Positions 1 to 8,267 of a stretch of 64,000 nt of DNA are shown piece after piece (position 1 is the stretch's first letter; each line of letters starts with the position of its first letter). Source of the DNA: Roseiflexus castenholzii DSM 13941 (GTDB lineage Bacteria > Chloroflexota > Chloroflexia > Chloroflexales > Roseiflexaceae); NCBI RefSeq assembly GCF_000017805.1, contig NC_009767.1:3224001-3288000 (forward strand), read 5' to 3'. Under the pieces are notes generated by a model. The model did no database searches. It saw only the letters and a list, made by a program, of their open reading frames with translations, and had not been told where the DNA came from. A program made the translations under genes and the position numbers.

Positions 1-18
1 TGACTCGAGGACACTGCT

Positions 19-309
19 ATGATCGTCCTGGTGGCACGCTATGTCTGCAAACCCGGTCTGGGTGACGCCGTCGAGGAGGCGCTGAGCCGGATGGCGGCGC
101 TGGTACGGCGGAACGAGCCGGGATGTCTGCTCTACCACTGCTGCCGATCTCAGGAAAACCCTGATGTATTTCTTCTGTATGAGCAGTATGCAACACACGC
201 GGCGCTTGCAGCACACCGCGATACGCCGCACTTTCAGAAGATCATCGAGGGTGAGATCGTTCCAATGCTGGAAAAACGCGAGCGCGAATTCTACTCGTTG
301 ATTTCCTGA
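19..309 (+). CDS. ABM-domain protein, putative quinol monooxygenase
   Basis: A 96-residue single-domain protein of the size usual for the antibiotic biosynthesis monooxygenase (ABM, YgiN-like) family. These are small dimeric alpha+beta barrel proteins, some of which oxidise quinols or degrade aromatic or haem compounds without a bound cofactor. The N-terminal strand (IVLVARYVCKPG), the central 'EPGCLLYHCCRSQENPDVFLL' type segment, the 'YEQYATHAALAAHRDTPHF' region and the final 'REFYSLIS' follow the family pattern. A GAGG lies 9 nt before the ATG. The substrate cannot be read from the sequence. It stands alone ahead of a tRNA gene, with no partner visible because the window begins here. Confidence 0.8.
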   Translation: MIVLVARYVCKPGLGDAVEEALSRMAALVRRNEPGCLLYHCCRSQENPDVFLLYEQYATHAALAAHRDTPHFQKIIEGEIVPMLEKREREFYSLIS

Positions 310-353
310 TACGCTTGCATGACAACGCGTTGCGTGCTACCATACATGGCAAG

Positions 354-428
354 GGGCCGCTAGCTCAATGGCAGAGCGCGTCGCTCATAACGACTGGGTT
401 CCAGGTTCGAGTCCTGGGCGGCCCACCA
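354..428 (+). tRNA. tRNA with anticodon CAU (tRNA-Met, elongator type, or tRNA-Ile2)
   Basis: Folded by hand. The acceptor stem GGGCCGC (354-360) pairs perfectly with GCGGCCC (418-424). The D stem is GCTC/GAGC (363-366 with 374-377). The anticodon arm has loop CTCATAA with anticodon CAT at 386-388; its outermost pair is a C-T mismatch. The T arm is CCAGG-TTCGAGT-CCTGG (401-417), the discriminator is A425, and CCA is encoded (426-428). CAU is read as Met, but a lysidine-modified Ile tRNA has the same anticodon; sequence alone does not settle this. The stem does not look like an initiator, because the first base pair is a normal G-C. Confidence 0.93.
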
Positions 429-465
429 TGGCGCCACAGCGCGTGCCTCTTCAATCTCCCACCTC

Positions 466-2064
466 TCACTCACACGTCTGATTCTCGAAGAACCGGCAGC
501 GACGAAACAGCAGATCGCCGGCCAGCCTGAGAGCGCGGAGCGGCGCTTCCATCTGCCAGCGCCACACATCGGGCCAGGTCAACCCGCGCCGCAGGTTTGT
601 CTCGGCATTGAAAATGGTCGCGTTCAGTACCAGACCAAAGTTCCAGGCAATCAAAATAACGGCAGGCAAAAGAATGCCGAATCTGCCAATCCGTCGGATG
701 AGCGCATCATTCAAGAGCGCCAGCCCAACGACAAAGATTGGGGTACATTCAATCAATCGCCGAAAGCCGAAGGCGCCGGTCAGGTGCCAGGTGGTCCCAA
801 ACGCGCCATTAATCCAGGTCTGTGCCAGAAACGTCATCGTAAGCGCAACCGTCAACAGGCGATCCCGGCGCCAGAGCAGCGTCATTCCGATCAGTCCCAG
901 ACCGAGCGCTGGACTCCAGACGAGCGCGCCACGGCTGAACGGCGGAAAGGTAGCGGTGAAATCGCTCGCGTCAGGACACCAGAAATCCGGCGCAGGATTG
1001 AAGTCGATCAGAGTATCGATAAAATGCGGGCTGCACCAATTGATCTTACCGCTCACTTCACCCGCCGGGCGCGGCGCGCCGTTGAGGATCTGATAGACAA
1101 GGAGTTGCGGCGTGATTGCCACGGCAAATGTAGCGATAAACAGCGCGTGGCGCAACGCCAGGCGTCCAAACGCCCTATACAGGCGGGGCTGAGGCCCGCT
1201 CCTGCCCGTGTCGGACCTGCCCCCGTCCGCCCCCGTTCCACTCGTAGCTGCCCCGCCGTTCTGCACGAGACGCGCATAGCGCCAGAGCGCCTCGATCACC
1301 GGCGCCAGCAGAAACAACCCCAATTGCTCACGGGTCATTGTCATCAACCCACCGACCAGCCCAAGCGCCAGCCATCCCCGCCATCCGCGCTCTCGTTCTG
1401 CTTCCGCTTCGCTGCGTCCCCATTCTCGCGTTTCGTACCAGATCGTCAGGAACAGCGCTGTGAGAAACAGACCGGTAGCATGCGCGAACGGCATCTGAAC
1501 ATACATGTAGAACACCAGCGGCGACGCCAGCCAGATTGTCGCGCTTGCAAGAGTTGCTGCAAAGCCCGACGCAAAGCGGCGCGCCAGGCGATAGGAGAGC
1601 AGCACCCCCAGCAACCCATAAAGCGCCGAGGCATAACAGACGGCATAGATATACGGCGCCGAAAATCCATCCGCGGGAATGCCTGCACCGAACAGATTGG
1701 CGAGATGCACCAGCGCATCTGCCAGCAGAAAGAACGGCGCCCACACGATCGCCGCGCCAACCGGCGCAATGTTGCCGTACAACCCGGTTACGGGGCGGAT
1801 GCGGTTGGGTTGGAGCAGACTCCCCTCGATGCCTGATCGCGGATTCAGTTCTGCAAAGCGGCGGTAATCGTTGGCAAAATCGAGGTCGCCGTCGAAGCGA
1901 AGCGAGCGCAGATAGACGTAATATTGCACCTCATCGGTCGCATAGACCCGCGGGGTCGCCAGCGGTAACAACAGCGCAAACAGCGCCATGAGCGCCAGCA
2001 GACCGCGATCAGCGCAGACGCGCGAGGTTATTTGCCTGACGCGAATGGTCAATACCGACATCAT
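466..2064 (-). CDS. Polytopic membrane protein, GT-C glycosyltransferase-like
   Basis: A 532-residue integral membrane protein. After a basic N terminus a first membrane helix (LLALMALFALLLPLAT) is followed by an acidic loop with 'ATDEVQYYVYLRSL', where GT-C enzymes of the ArnT/PMT type keep their catalytic acidic residue. About ten further hydrophobic segments follow. The start was placed at the paired ATG codons at 2064/2061. The open frame continues upstream, but only through the 26-bp repeat array, which gives an artificial Gly/Arg/Pro-rich extension. A glycosyltransferase using a polyprenyl-phosphate sugar is the likely role, by topology and the D-E motif only. Donor and acceptor are unknown. 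Confidence 0.7.
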   Translation of the reverse strand: MMSVLTIRVRQITSRVCADRGLLALMALFALLLPLATPRVYATDEVQYYVYLRSLRFDGDLDFANDYRRFAELNPRSGIEGSLLQPNRIRPVTGLYGNIAPVGAAIVWAPFFLLADALVHLANLFGAGIPADGFSAPYIYAVCYASALYGLLGVLLSYRLARRFASGFAATLASATIWLASPLVFYMYVQMPFAHATGLFLTALFLTIWYETREWGRSEAEAERERGWRGWLALGLVGGLMTMTREQLGLFLLAPVIEALWRYARLVQNGGAATSGTGADGGRSDTGRSGPQPRLYRAFGRLALRHALFIATFAVAITPQLLVYQILNGAPRPAGEVSGKINWCSPHFIDTLIDFNPAPDFWCPDASDFTATFPPFSRGALVWSPALGLGLIGMTLLWRRDRLLTVALTMTFLAQTWINGAFGTTWHLTGAFGFRRLIECTPIFVVGLALLNDALIRRIGRFGILLPAVILIAWNFGLVLNATIFNAETNLRRGLTWPDVWRWQMEAPLRALRLAGDLLFRRCRFFENQTCE

Positions 2065-2090
2065 CGAAAAACCACATCCATGACACCGAA

Positions 2091-2119
2091 GAAGGGGCAG
2101 GTCTGAGACCTGCCCCTTC
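2091..2119. repeat. Perfect 29-nt palindrome in the spacer
   Basis: A 14-bp perfect stem with a single central G (GAAGGGGCAGGTCT-G-AGACCTGCCCCTTC). It lies 27 bp upstream of the leftward membrane protein gene and beside the 26-bp tandem array, with which it shares the core GTCTGAGAC. There is no T-run next to the stem, so it is not a normal intrinsic terminator. It could be a protein-binding palindrome or the seed from which the array expanded. Confidence 0.8.
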
Positions 2120-2152
2120 TTCGGTGTGGTCTCAGACCCGCCCCCGTACAGG

Positions 2153-2377
2153 CAGGTCTGAGACCCGGCCTCCACCGGCGGGTCTGAGACCCGGCCTCCA
2201 CTGGCGGGTCTGAGACCCGGCCTCCACCGGCGGGTCTGAGACCCGGCCTCCACCGGCGGGTCTGAGACCCGGCCTCCACCGGCGGGTCTGAGACCCGGCC
2301 TCCACCGGCGGGTCTGAGACCCGGCCTCCACCGGCGGGTCTGAGACCCGGCCTCCACCGGCGGGTCTGAGACCCGCC
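2153..2377. repeat. 26-bp tandem array with palindromic core (about 9 units)
   Basis: Nine near-identical 26-bp units with the core GGGTCTGAGACCC, itself a 6+1+6 palindrome, joined by GGCCTCCACCGGC. One unit has a single C-to-T change (CCACTGG). An inverted partial unit (GGTCTCAGACC) precedes it near 2128. The array fills the space between the stop codon of the 803-aa secreted protein gene and the upstream side of the membrane protein gene. Both strands are open by accident, which creates Arg/Gly/Pro-rich false ORFs. Confidence 0.9.
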
Positions 2378-2381
2378 TCTC

Positions 2382-4793
2382 CTACCGTGCGATGATCGGC
2401 AACCGGATCGTCACGACCTCATACCCCGGATCGAGGTGCATGGTCGTCACATAGGTTTCGGCGCTGGCGTTGCCGGCGCCATCGAGCGCCTTGACATACA
2501 CGCGGTAGGTTCCATCCTTCGTCAGGTCCGGTCCGAACCCGTTCGTCGGCGATGAAGCGGTGCGATCCAGCACGCCATCGAACAGGTTGAACCGCACCCG
2601 CGCGCCGGCGGCGGCATTGCGCACCTCAATCGGCTGCCAGCGCAAATTATCGAACGTCAACCCGCCGCTTGGCAACGGCGGATACGCGGTTTCGGCATTG
2701 GCGCCCTTTCCAAGATATTCAACCGCAATCCACAGCCCCCAGAACTGTTTGGTCGGATCACTCGTGTTCGGCGGGGTCTGGACGTTGACATAGCCGCGCG
2801 TCGGGGATGACTCGCCGCGCCGGTACAGGTTGTCGGTGACGACGATGGTATTGATGATCAGGTCGCGCATGATGCTCAGCGTATTCGTGTCGGTCGTCAG
2901 ATTGGTCCCGCTGAGGTTCATCACCGGACGACCTTCGCCGCCGGCGCCGGGCGGGTCGTAGACCATCCGGCGTGGGAGGGTGAACGAGTTTCCGGCGCGG
3001 TCGAACACCTGCACCTTAAACAGCGTTTCGCCGGGGTTGAGCGTCGTACTCGGCGCCTGCGGCGGCACGCTCAGGTTGCCGGCGAAGGTCCCTGTGATAA
3101 CGCCACTCTGATGCATGGTGTCGTTCTCGAACAGGACTTTATACTCTTTCAACCCGGTGCAATCGCCGATATCGGCGATGCGCAGGTGCATCTGATTGAT
3201 GCGCGTATATCCTGGATCTCCAGCCGAAGCGCCTTCGCTAAACAGATCGCCTGCTGGCGCCACCGGAGAGAACGTCGAAGCGATAACGCCAAACATCTTC
3301 GGATTCATCACATCGACGGCGGCATCGACCGGCGTCCCGGCCGCCTGCGGATCGGCGATGAACGTCACGCTGCGCCATTGCGGATCGAACTGACTGCGAT
3401 TGTTGGCGCGCAGTTGGACATTGACCGTCTGCGTGCACTGCTCAAGGTTCGTGATCGGCACATTGTAGGCGCCGGACCACGGCGCCGCCGGCGCATTCGG
3501 GTCCTGCGCGTTGAGCGTCACCCGCTGCTCGGCGGGCGTGCATCCCGTCGAGGGGGTGATCGTCCCGCTCACTGTCGGATCGCGCACCACCGGAGGATTC
3601 GTCCCTGGCAGGGCATTGCCGATGGTGATGGATTGCGCCAGGCAGTTGTCGCCCAGAGAACGGAAAAGGTAGTAGCGCGTCGCCAGACCGCTCCCGCTGA
3701 AGTGCTCGGTCACCCCATGCCCATAGGCAAAATCGGTGACGGTCACTGCGCCCATGCCAGCGACAACGAACGCGCCCGGATCAACGACTCGAAATCCCCA
3801 CGAGCCATCAGACCCCTGACGCGCATAATAAATCTTCCACCCATCGCCGCGATTGCCGACCCAAAAGACGTGCGCGTGACCCTGCGGATCGACGTTGATC
3901 GACACCGTCCCGTATGCTCCTGCGCGATCCAGTTGGGACACCGGAAAGTCGCCCGAATCATTCTCGCGCGCAAAGTAAATCCGGTCTTCAACGGCGCGCC
4001 ATGCGACCCAGATGCGGTTGTCGGGACCGAACGCAATGGTTGGATCGGCGAGGTAGAACTGATTATCCAGGACGCGACGCTCGGTGAAGCCCGATCCGTT
4101 CCAGACGCCGACATAGATATCCCCGTCAGAAACCGCATAGGCGACCGCCATGCGACTTCCGTCCGGCGAAACCGCCACCGCCGGATGCCCAAACGACTCA
4201 CGTCCGGAGACGAGGTTGGTCGCCGACCAGCCCCCGCCGCCGGTCATGTCGGTCGTCGTGCGATAGCGATAGCGCCCGTCCTGATTCCAGACCACCCACA
4301 GGCGACTGTTCGACGCCGCCACATGCGGGTAGACGCGAAAGCCGCCGCCGCGCAGAACGACCTTGCGATCACTCGGATTCCACTCGGTTCCGTTGCTTGA
4401 GCTCCAGAGGTAGATGGTTTGGTCTCCGGTATTGTTCCCGACGACATAGACTCGACCGTTCGGTGCAATCGTAACATCCGACGAGGCATAGTTCGGCTGC
4501 CCCTGCGCCGGACCGAGCGTTACCGGAGCGGTGAAGGCGAGCGTCCCATCCGCCGGCTTCCGCCAATAGCGGGTAAAGTTGTTATCGCCGCTTCCGGCGC
4601 TGCCGGCGAGATGAACCGCATCCCCGCGCCCCCGGATTTGAGGAGACTTGACGTTCCCCGACTCGGGAACGGTTGTCTGACCGATGAAGTCAATCGCCGG
4701 CGCCTGCGCCCAGGCGACCCGCTGCGCTCCCGGCGCCCCCCACGCGCTGACGGTCAGCACAAGGATCGTCAGCGCGAACAGCATACGATTCAT
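2382..4793 (-). CDS. Secreted protein with BNR/sialidase-like beta-propeller and LPIIAR tail
   Basis: An 803-residue exported protein. Residues 1-30 form a signal peptide (MNRMLFALTILVLTVSAWG, cleavage after an A-x-A such as AWAQA). Residues ~35-370 carry repeated blades with phrases such as 'SPDGSRMAVAYAVSDGD', 'FGPDNRIWVAWRAVEDRIYFA' and 'DPQGHAHVFWVGNRGDGWKI', typical of beta-propeller/BNR folds. The later part is rich in beta sandwich-like sequence with the wording of Ig-like domains. The last residues are RLPIIAR, resembling the tail of the subtilase in this window. The start at 4793 has GAGGG 6 nt upstream; an in-frame ATG 12 nt earlier lacks one. No catalytic residues of sialidases were identified, so binding or structural roles are as likely as hydrolysis. 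Confidence 0.72.
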   Translation of the reverse strand: MNRMLFALTILVLTVSAWGAPGAQRVAWAQAPAIDFIGQTTVPESGNVKSPQIRGRGDAVHLAGSAGSGDNNFTRYWRKPADGTLAFTAPVTLGPAQGQPNYASSDVTIAPNGRVYVVGNNTGDQTIYLWSSSNGTEWNPSDRKVVLRGGGFRVYPHVAASNSRLWVVWNQDGRYRYRTTTDMTGGGGWSATNLVSGRESFGHPAVAVSPDGSRMAVAYAVSDGDIYVGVWNGSGFTERRVLDNQFYLADPTIAFGPDNRIWVAWRAVEDRIYFARENDSGDFPVSQLDRAGAYGTVSINVDPQGHAHVFWVGNRGDGWKIYYARQGSDGSWGFRVVDPGAFVVAGMGAVTVTDFAYGHGVTEHFSGSGLATRYYLFRSLGDNCLAQSITIGNALPGTNPPVVRDPTVSGTITPSTGCTPAEQRVTLNAQDPNAPAAPWSGAYNVPITNLEQCTQTVNVQLRANNRSQFDPQWRSVTFIADPQAAGTPVDAAVDVMNPKMFGVIASTFSPVAPAGDLFSEGASAGDPGYTRINQMHLRIADIGDCTGLKEYKVLFENDTMHQSGVITGTFAGNLSVPPQAPSTTLNPGETLFKVQVFDRAGNSFTLPRRMVYDPPGAGGEGRPVMNLSGTNLTTDTNTLSIMRDLIINTIVVTDNLYRRGESSPTRGYVNVQTPPNTSDPTKQFWGLWIAVEYLGKGANAETAYPPLPSGGLTFDNLRWQPIEVRNAAAGARVRFNLFDGVLDRTASSPTNGFGPDLTKDGTYRVYVKALDGAGNASAETYVTTMHLDPGYEVVTIRLPIIAR

Positions 4794-4871
4794 AGCATCC
4801 CTCATCGTGTCGCCATCCCTGGCGGCGCGTCCGACCGACAGACGGCGCCAACCAAGATGGTCGCGTCGTTG

Positions 4872-5639
4872 CTACGGTTGGGTAATCGTCACAGTATCGA
4901 ACACCATGCCGCCAATGGCGCGCGTGTACAACCCGGCGGCGCCGGATGTCAGGCGCGCATCGCGCGTCTCAATCGTCATCTGACCGTTGAAAAACGCCTG
5001 CAACCGATCGCCGTTGACACTGAACATGATCGTGTTCCATCGGCGTGGTTCATACCCCGGCGCATCGAGGCTCGCCAGAAGCGTCACCGTCCCATCGGAG
5101 ACGCGCTCGATCTGGTGCTTTGGGCGGTCCTCATACCCATTCCGAATGATTCGATAGCGGTAGTATGATCCGTCCTGATAGCGCGCGATCAGTCCGACAT
5201 TGGCATTGTCCTGATCGTAGAAACCGGCGCTGATGGTATAGTCGCTCCAGGACGCATCGCCGATGAGCGCTGCCGTTTCGTGGATGCTCGGATCGCGCAG
5301 CGGCGGAACCGTTCGATCCTGACGCAACACGCCATCGACGACAACCCACAGCGCTCGTCGTTCCGCCGGTGCCTCCTCGAGATCGACGATCCGCCAACCG
5401 TTCAGCGCATCGGACCCCTCGAATGACGCGGTTGCCAGGGTCGCGCCGGACTGCGGCGCTGTGACGTCCGCAGGCGCCGGAGGAGCGGGCGGAACCGTCG
5501 GGGTCGGCGGAACGGTCGGCAGAATCAGAATCGGCTCCTCCGTCTGACTCGACGATGTCGGTGCGCTGAGCGCGAGCGCCGATGCCAGCAACAGCACCGT
5601 CAGCGCGGCAATGAGCAGTGAAGAACGTGATTGTTTCAT
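4872..5639 (-). CDS. Secreted protein with DUF1080/LamG-like jelly-roll domain
   Basis: A 255-residue exported protein. It has a signal peptide (MKQSRSSLLIAALTVLLLASALALS), then a Thr/Pro-rich linker with PTPTVPPAPPAPAD, then a ~180-residue domain. That domain contains 'WSDYTISAGFYDQDNANVGL', 'YYRYRIIRNGY', 'RWNTIMFSVNGDRLQAFFNG' and a final 'AGLYTRAIGGMVFDTVTI'. This is the sequence style of concanavalin-like DUF1080 (3-keto-disaccharide hydrolase) and LamG sandwiches, which bind or cleave sugars. It lies 78 bp upstream of the beta-propeller gene on the same strand and may be co-transcribed with it. Catalytic function is not shown. Confidence 0.7.
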   Translation of the reverse strand: MKQSRSSLLIAALTVLLLASALALSAPTSSSQTEEPILILPTVPPTPTVPPAPPAPADVTAPQSGATLATASFEGSDALNGWRIVDLEEAPAERRALWVVVDGVLRQDRTVPPLRDPSIHETAALIGDASWSDYTISAGFYDQDNANVGLIARYQDGSYYRYRIIRNGYEDRPKHQIERVSDGTVTLLASLDAPGYEPRRWNTIMFSVNGDRLQAFFNGQMTIETRDARLTSGAAGLYTRAIGGMVFDTVTITQP

Positions 5640-5895
5640 AGATTGTGTGCATCGCCCGTCACATCATGAGGGACGCTGCGATGCTTCCTCCTTTCATCAA
5701 TAGCGGGAAAAACAGTGCGCCCGTGAATGAATGGTTTGCAGGAGAGAAAAGATTCTCTGCGCAGTTTGACAGGCTCACGATGACGAGGACCCAAGATGAT
5801 AGAGAGACGCATATGCAGGATTCTCGAAGGACGAGGTGAGATGCCAGCGATCATGTCGATAGCCTTCAGATTATGGCACACGATGGCAGAGGTTG

Positions 5896-8202
5896 TCAAG
5901 GCGCTATCGGCAATCTCCGCCACAGTTGGAGATCATACCCTCGATCGGTGCGAATGGTGATCAGTTCATACTGCTGCTGCAAAACAGCCGCCCCGCCAAA
6001 ATAGTCCTCCCAGAAACGCGGGATATAGGTCGGCTTACGAACATTGAGCACATACTCAGGATCGCGTTTCTCATGTCCTGCCGGACCGCTCCCCATTCCC
6101 TCCACCGCCACCCGCGCGATGTGCCGGTCGGTCAAACCGTGCAGGTCAATCGTTTCACGCTGTGAATAGTAGGCAATCGCGCCGATCCCCGCTGCTGCAA
6201 CGCTCGCATCCGGCGGTGTATTTCGATTGAGCCACAGACCCAGATCTGCCCATATCCAGACGCTTTCATCGTTTCCGATCACCCGCTGCTCCAGCGCCTC
6301 GCCACGGTTCAATCCCAGCCATGCCGCTATCGCCACCGCAACTGTCGCGGTTGCATACGCGAGCCGCGGCGCACGACGCGCAAGAGCGCTAAGGGTCAGG
6401 GCAGAGAGACCGGTTATGATCAGAATCGCCAGCAATGGAATGATCGGCGCAAAGAATCGTTCCCCCGGAAAATGATCGCCTCCAATGGAGATAATGTAGG
6501 CCGTGTAGGCAGTACAAATCAGCCAGAGATACCCCGTCGGCGTCATCAGCGCATCGTGCCATTGGTTCCTCGAAGAACGATCAGCAAACGCCGCCAACGG
6601 CGCCGCAGCAGCGAAAAGCAGGAGCGGACCGCCGAAAATCAACGCAAAATCGACAGCGTAATCCAGCCCGCGCAGCCACTGCTGCGCTCCTCCGCCGGTC
6701 TTCGCATAGAACGTGTTGGGAAGGAGATCGCCGTAATATTGCCAACGCCAGGCGAAGTACGGCGCAAACAGACTGAGAAACGCCACAATGAGCGGCGACG
6801 CTGATCGCACGGCGGATTGTGCTCGCATGATCAGGGACTCGCCGGTCTTCGACTCATTGCGCAGGGCAACGAAGAACCGGTGTCCAACCGTTAACCCGAA
6901 AACCATAACCCCCTCTGGTCGAGTCAGCGCCGCAAGAGCGAAGATTACGCCGGCGAAGAGATACCACTGTGAGCGTCGAGTTCGATACGCCGATAGATAC
7001 ATGCCACAACCCAGCAGGATGAGGAGCGTAAAGAACCCTGTCTCCATACCGGCGCCTCGCGCGGTATACACGAGCAGACTCTGGCTGCTTGCCGCCAGGA
7101 GCGTGGCGGCAAGCCCCCACCCTGGACCGATCAGCGGCACTGCGATACGGTAGGAAACCAGAGTGATCGCCAGACCGATGACGATGCCGGCGGCATATCC
7201 CCAGAACACCGGATCGCCGCCGAGCCGGATGGTCAGCGCTGCGAGCATTGTCCAGAGGAAATTCGTGTATCCCTCGACCCGTTCACCAGGATTGAAGACC
7301 AGTCCATGCCCGGCGACCAGATTGCGCGCGTAGTGGAACGAAATGAAGGCATCATCGGTAAACGCCAGCGGCCAGATGACACCGCTGTAGCCGACTAGCG
7401 CCGTCAATGCCGCCAGCCCGATGCGCGCCGGTGTCGCCTGTGCGATAAAGACGCTCAGCGCAGCGGCCGTCAGGGTGGGGAATGCAAACCAGGTACATGG
7501 CAGGGCAGTCGGACGATAGAGCGTTGCAGCCGTCATTAGTGCCAGCGTGTGAATTGCAACGACCGCCAGTGCGGGCCAGCGCGCAGCGCGTCGGCGAATG
7601 CTTCCCCACAGAACCATCAGACCCACGGGAGCGCCAAACGCCAGTATCCAATCGAGCGCCGGAGTCGGCTGAATGACCAGACGACTCACCAGCAACCCCA
7701 GATCACGGTTGTCGTCAGCAGGGCGAAAGGGACGCGTGGAAAACCCAAATCGCATGCCCGCGTCTCCTCCTGCTGGCGCGAGAAGAAAACGGTAGGTGCG
7801 CGCTTCACGATCCGGAGTGACTTCCGTGAGCAACCGGTCATTCAGCAAAAAGCGGATGGGTTGCGGTCCTTCCGGATGAAGTGATTGCGCTGTCAGCGTT
7901 ATCACATAGGTTCGCCCACTCTTGTGGCGGAGCGGCAGACGCGCCTCAGCGCTGCCCGCCGACCAGCGGTAGGTGAACGAACCATTCTGCTCGACCCCAT
8001 ACCAACCCCTGCCATCAAGCCTGTCGCGTGCTTCATCGAACGTGTATCGCACTGGATTGTGTTGCACGACGATCAGGTAAGCGGCACAGAGCGCAATAAG
8101 AACCGCAAGGATAAGAAGTTCACTATAGATGGCGTATCTCGCCCGACGGGGTAATCCTGCCGTTCTATCGGTCAAATGAGATTGTCCTAATGAGCGAATC
8201 AT
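5896..8202 (-). CDS. Large membrane protein, arabinofuranosyltransferase-like GT-C family
   Basis: A 768-residue polytopic protein. An N-terminal helix (residues ~28-48) is followed by an extracytoplasmic beta-rich domain (~50-190) and then a GT-C membrane core. The loop 'FTDDAFISFHYARNLVAGHG' followed by LVFNPGERVEGYTN is the hallmark of the family that includes mycobacterial AftB-type arabinofuranosyltransferases; the D-D pair is the expected catalytic acid. About ten more membrane segments and a C-terminal soluble region follow. It is the last gene of a leftward cluster with another GT-C-like protein and a methyltransferase. The predicted job is adding a sugar to an envelope glycan from a lipid-linked donor. 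The sugar itself cannot be inferred. Confidence 0.78.
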   Translation of the reverse strand: MIRSLGQSHLTDRTAGLPRRARYAIYSELLILAVLIALCAAYLIVVQHNPVRYTFDEARDRLDGRGWYGVEQNGSFTYRWSAGSAEARLPLRHKSGRTYVITLTAQSLHPEGPQPIRFLLNDRLLTEVTPDREARTYRFLLAPAGGDAGMRFGFSTRPFRPADDNRDLGLLVSRLVIQPTPALDWILAFGAPVGLMVLWGSIRRRAARWPALAVVAIHTLALMTAATLYRPTALPCTWFAFPTLTAAALSVFIAQATPARIGLAALTALVGYSGVIWPLAFTDDAFISFHYARNLVAGHGLVFNPGERVEGYTNFLWTMLAALTIRLGGDPVFWGYAAGIVIGLAITLVSYRIAVPLIGPGWGLAATLLAASSQSLLVYTARGAGMETGFFTLLILLGCGMYLSAYRTRRSQWYLFAGVIFALAALTRPEGVMVFGLTVGHRFFVALRNESKTGESLIMRAQSAVRSASPLIVAFLSLFAPYFAWRWQYYGDLLPNTFYAKTGGGAQQWLRGLDYAVDFALIFGGPLLLFAAAAPLAAFADRSSRNQWHDALMTPTGYLWLICTAYTAYIISIGGDHFPGERFFAPIIPLLAILIITGLSALTLSALARRAPRLAYATATVAVAIAAWLGLNRGEALEQRVIGNDESVWIWADLGLWLNRNTPPDASVAAAGIGAIAYYSQRETIDLHGLTDRHIARVAVEGMGSGPAGHEKRDPEYVLNVRKPTYIPRFWEDYFGGAAVLQQQYELITIRTDRGYDLQLWRRLPIAP

Positions 8203-8267
8203 ATGTTTCTTTGCAGCGAAAGCGCAATGTAGCGCGAGCAGTGGAAGGATGGAGCGTTTCCCGTATT

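Noticed and set aside
2061..2357. Arg/Gly/Pro-rich ORFs over 2.1-2.36 kb, and the N-terminal extension of the 466-2064 gene
   Set aside because: Translation of the 26-bp array; the protein-like sequence starts only at ATG 2064/2061.
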